Shown in pieces: positions 51,734 through 60,748 of a DNA stretch of 64,000 nucleotides. Source of the stretch: Insolitispirillum peregrinum (GTDB lineage Bacteria; Pseudomonadota; Alphaproteobacteria; Rhodospirillales; Rhodospirillaceae); contig NZ_FTOA01000001.1 of the NCBI RefSeq assembly GCF_900156605.1, forward strand, positions 62,001 through 126,000. The letters are read 5' to 3'. How positions within the stretch are numbered: position 1 is the stretch's first letter; each line of letters begins with the position of its first letter. The position numbers and the translations under genes are program-made. Under the pieces are notes generated by a model. The model made no database searches. It was not told the origin of the DNA and saw only the letters and a list, made by a program, of their open reading frames with translations.

Positions 51734-53109
51734 CGGGCCTCCGCCGTGGGGCGCCGGACGGGAATGCGGCCGGACTCGTTGTCTACTGACCATGGCCGCC
51801 GGACATCGCCCAGTTGCTCGGCGACGGCCAGACCGGATTGCAGGCCGTCTTCGTGGAAACCCGACCCGAAATAGGCACCACAGAACCAGGTGTTCCGCAC
51901 CCCTTGCAAATCCCACAGGTGGTGCTGGGCTTCCAGTGCGGCGGTATCAAACATCGGGTGCATATAGTCAAAGGTGCGCTCGACGCGCTGCGGATCAGGC
52001 TCGATCACCGGGTTGAGGGTGACAAAATAGTCCCGCTCCGTTTCCAGCGGCTGCAGCTTGTTCATCCAGTAGGTCACGCAGACGTGGTTTCTGTCCGCGC
52101 CGTCCCGGCGGGTCAGATAATTCCAGCTCGACCAGGCATTCCGGCGTTTGGGCATCAGCCGGGGGTCGCGGTGCAGGACCGCCCTGTTTGCCTGATAACG
52201 AAAGGCCCCCAGCCGTTGTCGTTCCTGATCGGACGGGTCGGCAAGCAGGGACAGGGCATCATCGGCATGGGTGGCAATCACCACCGCGTCGAACCGGTGC
52301 TCGCGGCCTTGGCTGTCTGTTACCATCACTCCGCCGGTGACCCGGCGGATGGAGGTAACGGCATCGGCGAGGCGCAGCCCCAACCCTTGCCCGGACGCAG
52401 ACCCGGCGATCAGGCGGTCAAGATAACGACGGCTGCCATGGCGCACGGTGCGCCACTGCGGGCGGTTGGTCAGTTGCAGCAGGCCATGGTTGACAAAGAA
52501 CCGTAAAAACGACGTCACGGGATAGGCGCGCATGTCCATCGCCGGAGACGACCAGATCGCCGCTGCCATCGGCAACAGGTGGTGATCAACAAAGGCTGCC
52601 GAGTAGCCACGGGTGTCAAGGTAGGTGCCCAGCGTCATGACGTCAGGCAGGCGACCGGCGGCAAGATCACGCGGCGCTTCCTTGTAAAAGCGCAGCAGGT
52701 CGCGGGTCATGCGCCAGAACCGTGGACGCACCAGGTTGCTGCGCTGGGCGAACAGGCCGTTGATGTCCGACCCGGCGTATTCAAAGCCGCCATCGTCCGC
52801 CGACACGGCAAAGGACATGTCACTGGCGGCGGTTTCCAGATCAAGGTGATCGAACAGCGCGCACAGATTGGGATAGGTGGCCAGATTGTAAACGATGAAC
52901 CCGGTATCCACCGGCACCGGCTTTTTCCCGTCGTCAACCATCACGGTGTTGGTGTGCCCACCGGCACGGCCCTCCTGTTCAAAAACCGTCACATCGTGCT
53001 TTTGCGACAGCAGCCAGGCGGCACTGATGCCCGAAATGCCGCTGCCGACGACCGCGATGGACTGGCGGCGGGGCTGTCCCGGGGGGAGTGGATCGGTCAT
53101 CGCAGTCAT
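51730..53109 (-). CDS. FAD-dependent amine-oxidase-like protein
   Basis: The 459-residue flavoprotein has IAVVGSGISGISAAWLLSQK (FAD-binding), EQEGRAGGHTNTV, VDTGFIVYN and the C-terminal WFCGAYFGSGFHEDGLQSG. It is the first gene of the five-gene operon (FAD protein, DUF1365, CFA synthase, MFS, DUF3833) and belongs to the family linked to CFA synthase, probably acting on fatty acyl chains. It is preceded by an RpoE-type promoter on the minus strand, with a leader of about 30 bases. Confidence 0.9.
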   Translation of the reverse strand: MTAMTDPLPPGQPRRQSIAVVGSGISGISAAWLLSQKHDVTVFEQEGRAGGHTNTVMVDDGKKPVPVDTGFIVYNLATYPNLCALFDHLDLETAASDMSFAVSADDGGFEYAGSDINGLFAQRSNLVRPRFWRMTRDLLRFYKEAPRDLAAGRLPDVMTLGTYLDTRGYSAAFVDHHLLPMAAAIWSSPAMDMRAYPVTSFLRFFVNHGLLQLTNRPQWRTVRHGSRRYLDRLIAGSASGQGLGLRLADAVTSIRRVTGGVMVTDSQGREHRFDAVVIATHADDALSLLADPSDQERQRLGAFRYQANRAVLHRDPRLMPKRRNAWSSWNYLTRRDGADRNHVCVTYWMNKLQPLETERDYFVTLNPVIEPDPQRVERTFDYMHPMFDTAALEAQHHLWDLQGVRNTWFCGAYFGSGFHEDGLQSGLAVAEQLGDVRRPWSVDNESGRIPVRRPTAEAR

Positions 53110-53148
53110 CGGACAATCCTTCTGTGGCCTTTTTTGGTGTATTCAGCG

Positions 53149-53178
53149 TTTCTACGGCAGCCCGAAGACGCTGGATCA
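53149..53178 (-). promoter_or_regulatory. RpoE-type promoter of the FAD protein/CFA operon
   Basis: On the minus strand TGATCC (53178-53173), an 18-bp spacer and TAGAAA (53154-53149). It is divergent from the rpoE promoter. Confidence 0.8.
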
Positions 53179-53277
53179 CCACTTGCCGCTCTTTTTTTAC
53201 GCCCCCATAGTCAGGGATGCGGCAGACGCTGCCGCCGCTCGGTCTTTTGACCAGCCGGATAAAAAAGTGCCGGTGAG

Positions 53278-53306
53278 TGATCCAGCGACCGCTGTGTCGC
53301 GTAAAG
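53278..53306 (+). promoter_or_regulatory. RpoE-type autoregulatory promoter of rpoE-chrR
   Basis: TGATCC (53278-53283), an 18-bp spacer and TAAAG (53302-53306). Transcription would start at about 53312-53314, at the first candidate ATG (53313). Confidence 0.8.
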
Positions 53307-53312
53307 GACGGT

Positions 53313-53981
53313 ATGAATGCGCCCCATACCCCATGCCCGCCCGGGCCCGAGCCTTGCTCTTCAGCACGCACCGTCTCGCCGATGGATGGCGTGACCGGCT
53401 CGCTGCCGTCGATGACGGCTGCGCAAGGCGCTGATCTGGTGATGGCCGTGGCCAGACAGCGGGACAAGGCTGCCTATGCGGCGCTGTACCGCTATTACGC
53501 CCCCCGCATCACCTCGTATCTGATGAAGCAGGGGGCGACGCTGAGTGAGGGCGAGGAGATCACGCAGGAAACGTTTTTGGCCGTCTGGAGCAAGGCCGAT
53601 CAGTTCGATCCGCACAAGGCGGCGGTGTCCACCTGGCTGTTCACCATCGCCCGCAACAAACGGATTGATGCCTTGCGCAGACAGACCCACATCGAGGTCG
53701 ATGACGCCGACCCGTTGCTGGTCCCCGAGGCTCCCGCCGATGGCCATGATGTTGTTGATGCAAGGGAGCGTCAGGAGGCCGTGGCCGAAGCCCTTGCCGC
53801 GCTGCCTGCCGATCAGGCGACCGTGATGCACCTGTCGTTCTATGAAGATAAAACCCATGCCGAGATTGCATCGGCGTTGAACGTGCCGCTTGGAACCATC
53901 AAGTCGCGGCTGCGCCTGGCCTTCAAGCGCGTGCGTGCCGAGATCGCCGGGCGGTATGGCTCTGCAGGAAATGCACCATGA
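53313..53981 (+). CDS. rpoE: ECF sigma factor RpoE (ChrR-controlled, ECF11-like)
   Basis: The sigma-70 family factor has region 2 (AAYAALYRYYAPRITSYLMK, EEITQETFLAVWSKADQFDP, VSTWLFTIARNKRIDALRR) and region 4 (LPADQATVMHLSFYEDKTHA, IASALNVPLGTIKSRLRLAF). It directs the photo-oxidative/singlet-oxygen response with its anti-sigma ChrR. The ATG at 53313 would make a nearly leaderless mRNA from the predicted promoter; ATG 53382 or 53412 (MTAAQGADLVMAV, 189 residues) fits typical RpoE length better, so the start is uncertain. The stop overlaps chrR (ATGA). Confidence 0.92.
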   Translation: MNAPHTPCPPGPEPCSSARTVSPMDGVTGSLPSMTAAQGADLVMAVARQRDKAAYAALYRYYAPRITSYLMKQGATLSEGEEITQETFLAVWSKADQFDPHKAAVSTWLFTIARNKRIDALRRQTHIEVDDADPLLVPEAPADGHDVVDARERQEAVAEALAALPADQATVMHLSFYEDKTHAEIASALNVPLGTIKSRLRLAFKRVRAEIAGRYGSAGNAP

Positions 53982-54637
53982 CCCATGATGCCCGTCACCA
54001 TATCAGCGACGAACTGATCGTCTCCTATGCCGCCGGGGCCTTGTCCGAGGCGCAATGTCTGGCGATTGCCTCGCATGCCACCTATTGCCGTCAGTGCCGC
54101 CGCAGGATCGAAGACGCCGAGGCCCTCGGCGGGGCCTTGCTCGATGCCTTGCCAATGACCCCGGTTCCGCCGCCGGACGTTGATGCCCTGCTGGCCCGGC
54201 TGGAGGAGGGGGATGCCCCCCCACCGGAACGGCGTGATCCTCCTGTCTTGCCCACAGCGTTCGCGGGGCTGGTTGCGCCGCGCCCCTTGCAGGCCTTTCT
54301 CGCCAATCGTTCGTGGTCCCGGCTGGCTCCGGGGATTGAACAGGTCGTGCTCGGGACGCAGGGACCGGCCTCGGCGCGCCTGATGCGGTTTGCTCCCGGC
54401 ATTCAGTTGCCTGCCCATGGACACCGGGGGCTGGAACTGACGCTGGTGCTCACCGGCAGCTATCACGACGTGACCGGAACCTATCGGCCGGGTGATCTGG
54501 CAGAGCTGGACCAGCGGGCCCATCACCAGCCGGTCATCGGGGCGGATCAGGACTGCATCGCTCTGGTGGTCACTGAAGCCCCGGCCATCTATGACCGGCT
54601 GATCTATCGTCTGTTGCAGCCGTTCATCGGGCTGTGA
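53978..54637 (+). CDS. chrR: Anti-sigma factor ChrR, zinc-binding cupin type
   Basis: The 219-residue anti-sigma has the N-terminal zinc-binding anti-sigma domain with His7 and the His33-x3-Cys37-x2-Cys40 motif (SHATYCRQC). The C-terminal cupin domain (LPAHGHRGLELTLVLTGSYHD) has the metal-binding His and Glu residues that in Rhodobacter ChrR are needed for the singlet-oxygen response. It sequesters RpoE until the signal. It is translationally coupled to rpoE. Confidence 0.95.
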   Translation: MTHDARHHISDELIVSYAAGALSEAQCLAIASHATYCRQCRRRIEDAEALGGALLDALPMTPVPPPDVDALLARLEEGDAPPPERRDPPVLPTAFAGLVAPRPLQAFLANRSWSRLAPGIEQVVLGTQGPASARLMRFAPGIQLPAHGHRGLELTLVLTGSYHDVTGTYRPGDLAELDQRAHHQPVIGADQDCIALVVTEAPAIYDRLIYRLLQPFIGL

Positions 54638-54652
54638 GTCTTGAATGTGACT

Positions 54653-54797
54653 CCACAGGACACGACAGTTGGGGGTAGTGCCCCCAAGCCCCTATTTTTC
54701 TTCAAAAATCAAATCAATGGGGTCCGGGGCCTGAAGGCCCCGGCGAGGTGTGGAGCAGCGCTCCACGTCCTTGCTTCCTTACTGTCGTGTACAGTGG
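54653..54797 (+). repeat. MITE-like repeat, copy F
   Basis: The ends are CCACAGGACACGACAGT and ACTGTCGTGTACAGTGG (imperfect inverted repeats). Inside are GGGGCCTGAAGGCCCC and GTGGAGCAGCGCTCCAC. It lies between the convergent chrR and D-amino acid dehydrogenase genes. Confidence 0.85.
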
Positions 54798-54819
54798 CGT
54801 CAAATTTAACGCTCGCGGC

Positions 54820-54916
54820 TCTAGAGCGTTTTCACACCGAGCGAAAACGCTCTTCCCTTTGAGTGCCGCATTTTCCGAGCCGTTGACCGGAGACGGTCAA
54901 CTTGAAAATGCTCTAG
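54820..54916. repeat. CTAGAGC-bounded palindromic repeat
   Basis: It begins CTAGAGCGTTTTCACACC and ends CTTGAAAATGCTCTAG, with inner hairpins GAGCGTTTTC/GAAAACGCTC and GTTGACCG/CGGTCAAC. The CTA of the right end provides the TAG stop of the dehydrogenase gene on the minus strand. Confidence 0.75.
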
Positions 54917-56163
54917 AACCTCTGCGGCGCAAACGGGGCGAGGGAAATTTCCGGTGTCCGGCCTGCCGCCAGAGCGGCCACCAGCTCCGCCGTTCCAGCC
55001 GATTGGGTCAGGCCCAGATGGCCGTGGCCAAAGGCATAGATCACCCGCTCGGCGGTCGGCGAGCGGCCAATCACCGGCAGGCTGTCGGGCAGCGACGGGC
55101 GGAAGCCCATCCACTGGGTGCCGCCTTCGGGGTCAAAGCCGGTCAGGAAGCTCTTGGCCTTGCGCAGCAGGATTTCGGCCCGTTTGTAGTTGGGCGGAAG
55201 CTGAAGACCACCCAGCTCGACGGCCCCGCCGATCCGCACGCCCTCACCGATTTTGCTGACCACAAAGCCATGACGGCTGAAGGTGACATGGGTGCGCAGG
55301 TCAAAATCACACGAGGCGAAGGTGGTGTTATAGCCGCGCTCGGTTTCCAGCGGGATTTTATCCCCCAGCCCACGGGCCAGATGATGGGACCAGGCCCCGG
55401 CGGCCACCACCACCTGCCCGGCCCGCAGGCTGCCTGTGCTGGTCACCACCTCAACCCATGACTCACCGGGGGTCAGGGCGCGCACCTCGGCGGTATCGAG
55501 GATGCCGCCTTCGGTGACAAACTGGTGCCCCAGATGCCGGGTCCACTGGGCCGGGTCCACCACATTGATCCAGTCGGGGGTAAAGCCCGCATGGGTAAAG
55601 CGGGGGCTGAGGCCGGGCTGAATCTCGGCAATGGCCTGTTGGCCTTCGATCAGGTCAAAGCGGATGCCCTGCTGTCGACGGGCCTCCCATGACGGCAGGC
55701 TGGCCTCGAATTCGCTTTTTGATTCAAACAGTTGGAGCTGGCCTTCGCGGCGAATGCGTGTTTCGCCGTCCACCGTCGGCAGCAACCGTTCCAGAGCAGC
55801 CCGTGATAGGGTCATCAGTGACGATTGCGCCTTGACGCCGCCCTCGTAGCGATCCGGCCAGCTCGCCCGCCAGAACCGCAGCATCCACGGCGCAATGCGT
55901 GCGGCATAGGCCGGGCGGATCGCCAGTGGTCCCAACGGATCGAGCAGCCATTTCGGTGCCTTGCGCATGATGCCCGGCGTGGCCAGCGGTTCGATTTCGG
56001 TAAAGGCAAAGGCCCCGGCGTTGCCGCTCGATGTCTCGGCGGCAACACCGGTGCGGTCCAGCAGACGGACGCGGTGTCCTGCGCGCAACAGCGCCAGCGC
56101 ACTGCTCACGCCGATGATTCCGGCGCCAATAACAATGATTTCCGGTGCTTTTGGCTCTGTCAT
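54913..56163 (-). CDS. D-amino acid dehydrogenase-like FAD protein, likely cis-4-hydroxy-D-proline dehydrogenase
   Basis: The 416-residue DadA-type flavoprotein has EIIVIGAGIIGVSSALALLRAG, the SSGNAGAFAF motif, ERGYNTTF and a C-terminal YAFGHGHLGLTQSAGTAEL. Within a gene set for 4-hydroxyproline epimerase and Pyr4H2C deaminase, it probably oxidises cis-4-hydroxy-D-proline to pyrroline-4-hydroxy-2-carboxylate, passing electrons to the respiratory chain. Generic D-amino acid dehydrogenase activity is the alternative. Its stop codon lies within a dispersed repeat. Confidence 0.85.
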   Translation of the reverse strand: MTEPKAPEIIVIGAGIIGVSSALALLRAGHRVRLLDRTGVAAETSSGNAGAFAFTEIEPLATPGIMRKAPKWLLDPLGPLAIRPAYAARIAPWMLRFWRASWPDRYEGGVKAQSSLMTLSRAALERLLPTVDGETRIRREGQLQLFESKSEFEASLPSWEARRQQGIRFDLIEGQQAIAEIQPGLSPRFTHAGFTPDWINVVDPAQWTRHLGHQFVTEGGILDTAEVRALTPGESWVEVVTSTGSLRAGQVVVAAGAWSHHLARGLGDKIPLETERGYNTTFASCDFDLRTHVTFSRHGFVVSKIGEGVRIGGAVELGGLQLPPNYKRAEILLRKAKSFLTGFDPEGGTQWMGFRPSLPDSLPVIGRSPTAERVIYAFGHGHLGLTQSAGTAELVAALAAGRTPEISLAPFAPQRF

Positions 56164-56229
56164 GCGGACCTCGGGGCTTGGAAGAAGGCGCCCGTCGTGC
56201 CAAAGCTGACGGGCGGTTCATTTTTTGCT

Positions 56230-57162
56230 CTAAAGAACAATGCCGCTTTTGAACGGGTCTTGCGGCAGGAAGAACAGTTTGCTCTCGGCCATCACATAGG
56301 CTTGTCCGGTGATCGAAGGAATGACGCCCCCGCTCGGGCCGGTGCGATAGGACAGGCGATAGGTGCTGCCAATGACGCTTTCCTGCACAATTTCCTCGCC
56401 TTCGGCCAATCGGCCAGCGGCGGCCAGACAGGCAAGGCGGGCCGAGCTGCCGGTCCCGCAGGGCGAGCGGTCATAGGCATTGTCCGGGCACAGGACAAAA
56501 TTGCGGCTGTGGCCGGTGGGGGTTTCGGCGGGACCATAAAAGATCACGTGATCCACCGTCAGCCCCGCCTCGGCCCCAAATCCTTGCGCGATCACCGCCT
56601 GCCGGACGGCAATGGTGACCTCGGTCAACTGGGCGATATTGGCGGCAGATACCGGGATCGGGCTGGGGTCAACGATAAAGAAGGCATTGCCACCATAGGC
56701 CAGATCACCGGTAACGGTCCCGATGCCGTCGATATCGACCGACAGCCCGCTGGCGATGCGACGGCTTTCGACGTTGGTGACCGTCACGGTGTTGGCATCT
56801 TGCACGTCAACCGTCACCACCCCGACCGGGGTCTCGATCCGGTGGCTGCCCAGCCCGATGCGGCCCATGTGGAACAGCGTCACCGCCAACCCGATGGTGC
56901 CATGGCCGCACATGCCCAGCACCGCTTCGGCATCGAAATAGATGACGCCGGTAACACAGGTCTGATCCACCGGCTCGACCAGCAGGGCGCAGACCATGGC
57001 GGGCTGCCCACGGGGTTCGAGGATCACCGAGCGGTAAAAATCGCGGTATTCCGTCGCCAAACGCTGTGCCCGCCCGGCCAGCGGCCCGGACCCAAGGTCC
57101 GGACCACCATCGAGAATCACCCGCGTCGGCTCGCCGCCTGTGTGGCTATCGATTACATGCAT
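56230..57162 (-). CDS. 4-hydroxyproline 2-epimerase (proline racemase family)
   Basis: The 310-residue enzyme starts MHVIDSHTGGEPTRVIL and has both catalytic Cys: MCGHGTIG near residue 84 and SPCGTGSSA near residue 230. Having both Cys favours 4-hydroxyproline 2-epimerase over the Thr/Cys trans-3-hydroxyproline dehydratases. It converts trans-4-hydroxy-L-proline to cis-4-hydroxy-D-proline. It overlaps the end of the DapA-family gene by 10 bp and precedes the dehydrogenase gene by 66 bp. Confidence 0.92.
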   Translation of the reverse strand: MHVIDSHTGGEPTRVILDGGPDLGSGPLAGRAQRLATEYRDFYRSVILEPRGQPAMVCALLVEPVDQTCVTGVIYFDAEAVLGMCGHGTIGLAVTLFHMGRIGLGSHRIETPVGVVTVDVQDANTVTVTNVESRRIASGLSVDIDGIGTVTGDLAYGGNAFFIVDPSPIPVSAANIAQLTEVTIAVRQAVIAQGFGAEAGLTVDHVIFYGPAETPTGHSRNFVLCPDNAYDRSPCGTGSSARLACLAAAGRLAEGEEIVQESVIGSTYRLSYRTGPSGGVIPSITGQAYVMAESKLFFLPQDPFKSGIVL

Positions 57163-58112
57163 TCAGAAATCACCCCACCTTGCTTCGACCAGTTGGCAAA
57201 CCATGCCTTGAACTGCGCAAACTGCGCTTCGCAGAATTTGGCCTGGGACGGAGACAGAACGTCGGTTTCGTTGATGTTCAGCTCATAGCCCTGTTCACCA
57301 TTCAGCACCATCAGGTGCTTGAAGTAGAGCACCAGATCGACGCCCTCGTCAAATTTGGCAAGAACGGCAAAGGCTTCGGCCAGTTCGCGGGCACGCGTGT
57401 CGGCTTCGGGGCAGCCAGCGGCGGCGCGCTTGGACAGGGCGACCTGCAACAGGGATTCTTTCGGCAGCACGGTACCAATGCCGGTGATGGTGCCGACGGC
57501 GCCACACTTGACGATGCCGTGATAGACCTCGGTATCGACACCAACCATCAGCAGCACGTCATCATCCTGCGAGGTGATGTGCTCGGCGGCATAGCTGAGG
57601 TCGGCCTTGCCGCCGAATTCCTTGAAGCCGATCAGGTTGTTGTGCTCGGCGCGCAGGGCAAAGAACAGGTCGGCCTTGGTCGAATAGCCATAATAGGGGC
57701 TGTTGTAGATGATCGCCGGCACGTCCGGGGCGGCATCCAGAATCGCCTTGAAGTGGTTGCGCTGGGCCGCCACCGACAGGCTGCGCGACAACAGACGGGG
57801 GATCACCATCAAACCGGCGGCACCGACCTTTTGCGCATGGGCGGCATGGGCGACGGCAGATTTGGTGTTGACCGCACCGGTCCCGACGACGACCGGCACC
57901 CCGGCTTTGGTCAGGCGCTCGACGCCTTCCATCCGCTGTTCGTCGGTCAGCAGCGGCCAGTCCCCGCACGACCCGCAATAGACCACGCCCGACATCCCGG
58001 CGGCGATCAGCTCTTTGCCCTTGCGCACCAGCGCGTCGAAATCGGGCTGACGGTCAGTGGTCAGCGGTGTCAGCAGGGCGGGGATGGTGCCGAAAAACAC
58101 GTCTTTGTTCAT
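57153..58112 (-). CDS. DapA-family protein, probable pyrroline-4-hydroxy-2-carboxylate deaminase
   Basis: The 319-residue TIM-barrel protein starts MNKDVFFGTIPALLTPLTTD. It has the catalytic Tyr in IIYNSPYYGYS and the Schiff-base Lys in LIGFKEFGG. In hydroxyproline loci the DapA homologue removes ammonia from the dehydrogenase product to give 2-oxoglutarate semialdehyde. True DHDPS activity is unlikely given the substituted GSCGDWPLLT loop (instead of GTTGE). The ATG at 58112 was chosen on homology; longer open-frame extensions are spurious. Confidence 0.87.
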   Translation of the reverse strand: MNKDVFFGTIPALLTPLTTDRQPDFDALVRKGKELIAAGMSGVVYCGSCGDWPLLTDEQRMEGVERLTKAGVPVVVGTGAVNTKSAVAHAAHAQKVGAAGLMVIPRLLSRSLSVAAQRNHFKAILDAAPDVPAIIYNSPYYGYSTKADLFFALRAEHNNLIGFKEFGGKADLSYAAEHITSQDDDVLLMVGVDTEVYHGIVKCGAVGTITGIGTVLPKESLLQVALSKRAAAGCPEADTRARELAEAFAVLAKFDEGVDLVLYFKHLMVLNGEQGYELNINETDVLSPSQAKFCEAQFAQFKAWFANWSKQGGVISECM

Positions 58113-58174
58113 GGGAGGAGGCTCCATAAGGTGGTCACTGGGGGGTAGGGAAAGCCAACCGGTCGGGACAGCCC

Positions 58175-59863
58175 TCACCGGGCCGCGCGCAGGATCCAGT
58201 CTGGCGGAGAAGACGGGGCAAGGCCGGTGCGGGCCGCCTGGGCGCAATCGGCCAGCGAGCCGAACCGCACGGCCCGACCGCTGAGGCCCGGCGCGTAATG
58301 GGCATATTTGCCGGAATTGGTCATCAGGACTTTGGCCTGCGGTGGAAAGACAGGTTCCGAGATCGAGCACCAGCAGAGGTCGGAAACAATCGTCACCCCC
58401 GCCGCGCTCAGTTGGGCCGCTACGCCGTTCCGCTCGATCTGTTGCCGGGTTCCCCGGCCCACCGTGACGATCACGGATACCGCTGGCGCACGCTGGCTCC
58501 CTGCCATCAGGGCTGCAAAGGTGGCGCACTCGGCGGCGGAAAAATGCGGGCTGCCGAGGGCAACCAGATCAATCTGTGCCGCCCCCCGGTTCAGCCTCTG
58601 CCAGGCATCGGCAAAGTCCTGCGCGCTCAGGGGGACGGTATCGGCATCGGGGTCCGCCGGGCGCAGTCCTTCGGGGGTGATCCCGGCGATATGCAGCATG
58701 GGTGCAGCCGACGTGGTGCCAAAGGCCGCACACAGGGCTTTCAGGTCATCTTCAGAGGGCTGTGTCTGTTCCAGCCCGCAGACCAGCGGAATGCGGTCGG
58801 GCGCGGCCTGCCCGACCAGCCAGCCCAGCAGCGGCCAGAACGACTCATCGGCGTCTGTTGGCATGGTGACCCTGATCACCCGCCGGGCGGCGCGGTTTTC
58901 GTCAAGATAAACGCCCGAGTACGCCGCCCGCCCGGTCAGGGCAATGCACAAATCCATGAAATCGGCATGTTTGACCGTGCGCGCACCCAGCACGCTGTTG
59001 GCATAGATCACCGCATTGCTTTCAGCCCAGGCAATGGCTTCGTTGGCCGCCGGGCGGTCGGCCAGCAGATAGGGGGCACAGGTAAAGCTCGGCTGCGCTC
59101 CCATCTCGACATAGGCATCGGCAAGCTGGGCGGCGGCCGTGCCAAAGTCGATGGGGGTGCCTTGCTGTTGCCAGTTTTCCCGGTCAACCGAGATGGCATT
59201 GGTGGTCGTCGGGACGCACACCCGTCCGCCCTTGTCGGCCATGGTCCGGGCAAAGGTCAGCAAAGCCGGGCTGGCATAAATGCAGCCGTCGATATGGACG
59301 CGGCTGATATCCATCAGGCGAGGTGCGCCCTGCACTGCGGCCATCGCCACGATGATGTCCATTGCCAGCCGGGCTGCTTCGCCATTCCTGCCCGCCAGAC
59401 AGTCCTGATCGGTCGGACTGAGGGCGATCCCTGCCGAAGACAGCGGTGCGAGCGGCCATGTCAGATCCCCGGCCCGCAGGTGGGTTGGCGAAATTTCGGC
59501 GCCGGGCTGCTGTGCCAGCGCGTCATATTCCGCTGCGGTCAGCCGCAGCACCGCAATCGGGCGGTTAAACATGCGGGCGGCGATCAGTGCCCCCAGGGTC
59601 AGAATTTCTTCCGACTCCCGGAAAACCAGCGCGCACGGTGCGGTTCCCTTCAGGGCCAGCCCCAACAGAACACCGCTGCCCGTACACGATCCCCGGCTGG
59701 TCGGCATCATCACGATCTGGCTCGCCAGCGACGATCCATGCTGCGGGTGGAGGGCGTCAATAATTTCGCCGGTCGCCGGATGGACGCCGCCCCAGACGCT
59801 CAGTCCTTCCTCGCACACGAGGATTGGTCCCTGCACAGAGGCAGGTGTAATCAACGTCGCCAT
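58175..59863 (-). CDS. Aconitase X (AcnX), probable cis-3-hydroxy-L-proline dehydratase
   Basis: The 562-residue fusion has the small swivel domain first (residues about 1-135; GVHPATGEIIDALHPQHGSS, MMPTSRGSCTGSGVLLG). The large catalytic domain follows (SPTDQDCLAGRNGEAARLAM, VCVPTTTNAISVD, SVLGARTVKHADF, KVLMTNSGKYAHYAPG). Bacterial AcnX enzymes of this type dehydrate cis-3-hydroxy-L-proline. GAGGAAACC precedes the ATG. It is the first gene of the minus-strand hydroxyproline operon and is divergent from the XRE-cupin regulator. Confidence 0.88.
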   Translation of the reverse strand: MATLITPASVQGPILVCEEGLSVWGGVHPATGEIIDALHPQHGSSLASQIVMMPTSRGSCTGSGVLLGLALKGTAPCALVFRESEEILTLGALIAARMFNRPIAVLRLTAAEYDALAQQPGAEISPTHLRAGDLTWPLAPLSSAGIALSPTDQDCLAGRNGEAARLAMDIIVAMAAVQGAPRLMDISRVHIDGCIYASPALLTFARTMADKGGRVCVPTTTNAISVDRENWQQQGTPIDFGTAAAQLADAYVEMGAQPSFTCAPYLLADRPAANEAIAWAESNAVIYANSVLGARTVKHADFMDLCIALTGRAAYSGVYLDENRAARRVIRVTMPTDADESFWPLLGWLVGQAAPDRIPLVCGLEQTQPSEDDLKALCAAFGTTSAAPMLHIAGITPEGLRPADPDADTVPLSAQDFADAWQRLNRGAAQIDLVALGSPHFSAAECATFAALMAGSQRAPAVSVIVTVGRGTRQQIERNGVAAQLSAAGVTIVSDLCWCSISEPVFPPQAKVLMTNSGKYAHYAPGLSGRAVRFGSLADCAQAARTGLAPSSPPDWILRAAR

Positions 59864-60044
59864 GGTTTCCTCGCGGTGTGTCGGGGGCCAACTGCCAGCC
59901 CGGCTGCGCACCAAAAGAGCGGATTCAGCAATTTTGGGCTAAAATGGTCTTTCAGAGCTTTTCAGCGCCGCAGTTGCAGCAGAAAATCTTGCGCTGCCTG
60001 CTGAAATATGCTTAAACGATCATAACTGGTAAGAAAAGAAAAAT

Positions 60045-60695
60045 ATGATGCGAACGGAAAAAAAAGTGCCTCAGACGGCCGAGATCGAGACGGACGCCGA
60101 CGACTGGGAAGTGGAGCGCCTGCAACTGCGCGAAACCCTCGGGAACCGGATGAAGGCTGTTCGTCTGGCCTGCGGCTTTACACTGGAAGCGGCGGCGCAA
60201 AAAGCCGGGCTGGCACTTTCGACCATCCACAAAATCGAAAATGGCCGGGTTTCGCCCAGCTATGAAAACCTGGTCCGCATGGCCCGTGCCTATGACATCG
60301 GGATGGAGCGGTTGTTTTCCGCCGATCACGAGGCACAACAGACCACCCGTCTGGCTGTGACGCGGGCCGGTGCGGGCCGCAAGGTCAGTTCCAAGAACTT
60401 TGAATACGAGATTTTGTGTAACGAGCTGGCCGAGAAAAAGATCATTCCGCTGGTGACGGTTGTTTCCCACCGGGCTCCGCTGCGCCCCGACGAGCTGGAA
60501 GCCCATGACGGAGAAGAGACATTATACGTCCTGTCCGGTCAGGTTGAGCTGGTGGTGGAACATTATCAGCCGGTGCTGATGAATCCCGGTGACTGCGCCT
60601 ATTTCGACAGCACCATCAAACACGGGCTCCGGGCGATTGGCGAGGAAGAAGCCAGGATTTTCTGGGCCTGTACCTATGTTGACGTGGACAAGTAA
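60045..60695 (+). CDS. XRE-cupin transcriptional regulator
   Basis: The 216-residue protein has an N-terminal helix-turn-helix (residues about 35-85; LEAAAQKAGLALSTIHKIEN) and a C-terminal cupin domain (HDGEETLYVLSGQVELVVEH, MNPGDCAYFDSTIKHGLRA). This class commonly controls amino acid or amine catabolism, binding a pathway compound in the cupin. It is divergent from the AcnX operon and followed by the Ldh2-family gene, so it is the likely local regulator of hydroxyproline use. The operator should lie in 59864-60044. Confidence 0.92.
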   Translation: MMRTEKKVPQTAEIETDADDWEVERLQLRETLGNRMKAVRLACGFTLEAAAQKAGLALSTIHKIENGRVSPSYENLVRMARAYDIGMERLFSADHEAQQTTRLAVTRAGAGRKVSSKNFEYEILCNELAEKKIIPLVTVVSHRAPLRPDELEAHDGEETLYVLSGQVELVVEHYQPVLMNPGDCAYFDSTIKHGLRAIGEEEARIFWACTYVDVDK

Positions 60696-60748
60696 CCTCT
60701 GCGCGAGGCTTGGCCACCCATCCTGTCCGTCAAGGAGACCCTGTACCA

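Noticed and set aside
58113-58529. N-terminal extension of the DapA-family protein by 139 codons
   Set aside because: It overlaps the AcnX gene and lacks homology; family proteins start at MNKDVFFGTIP.
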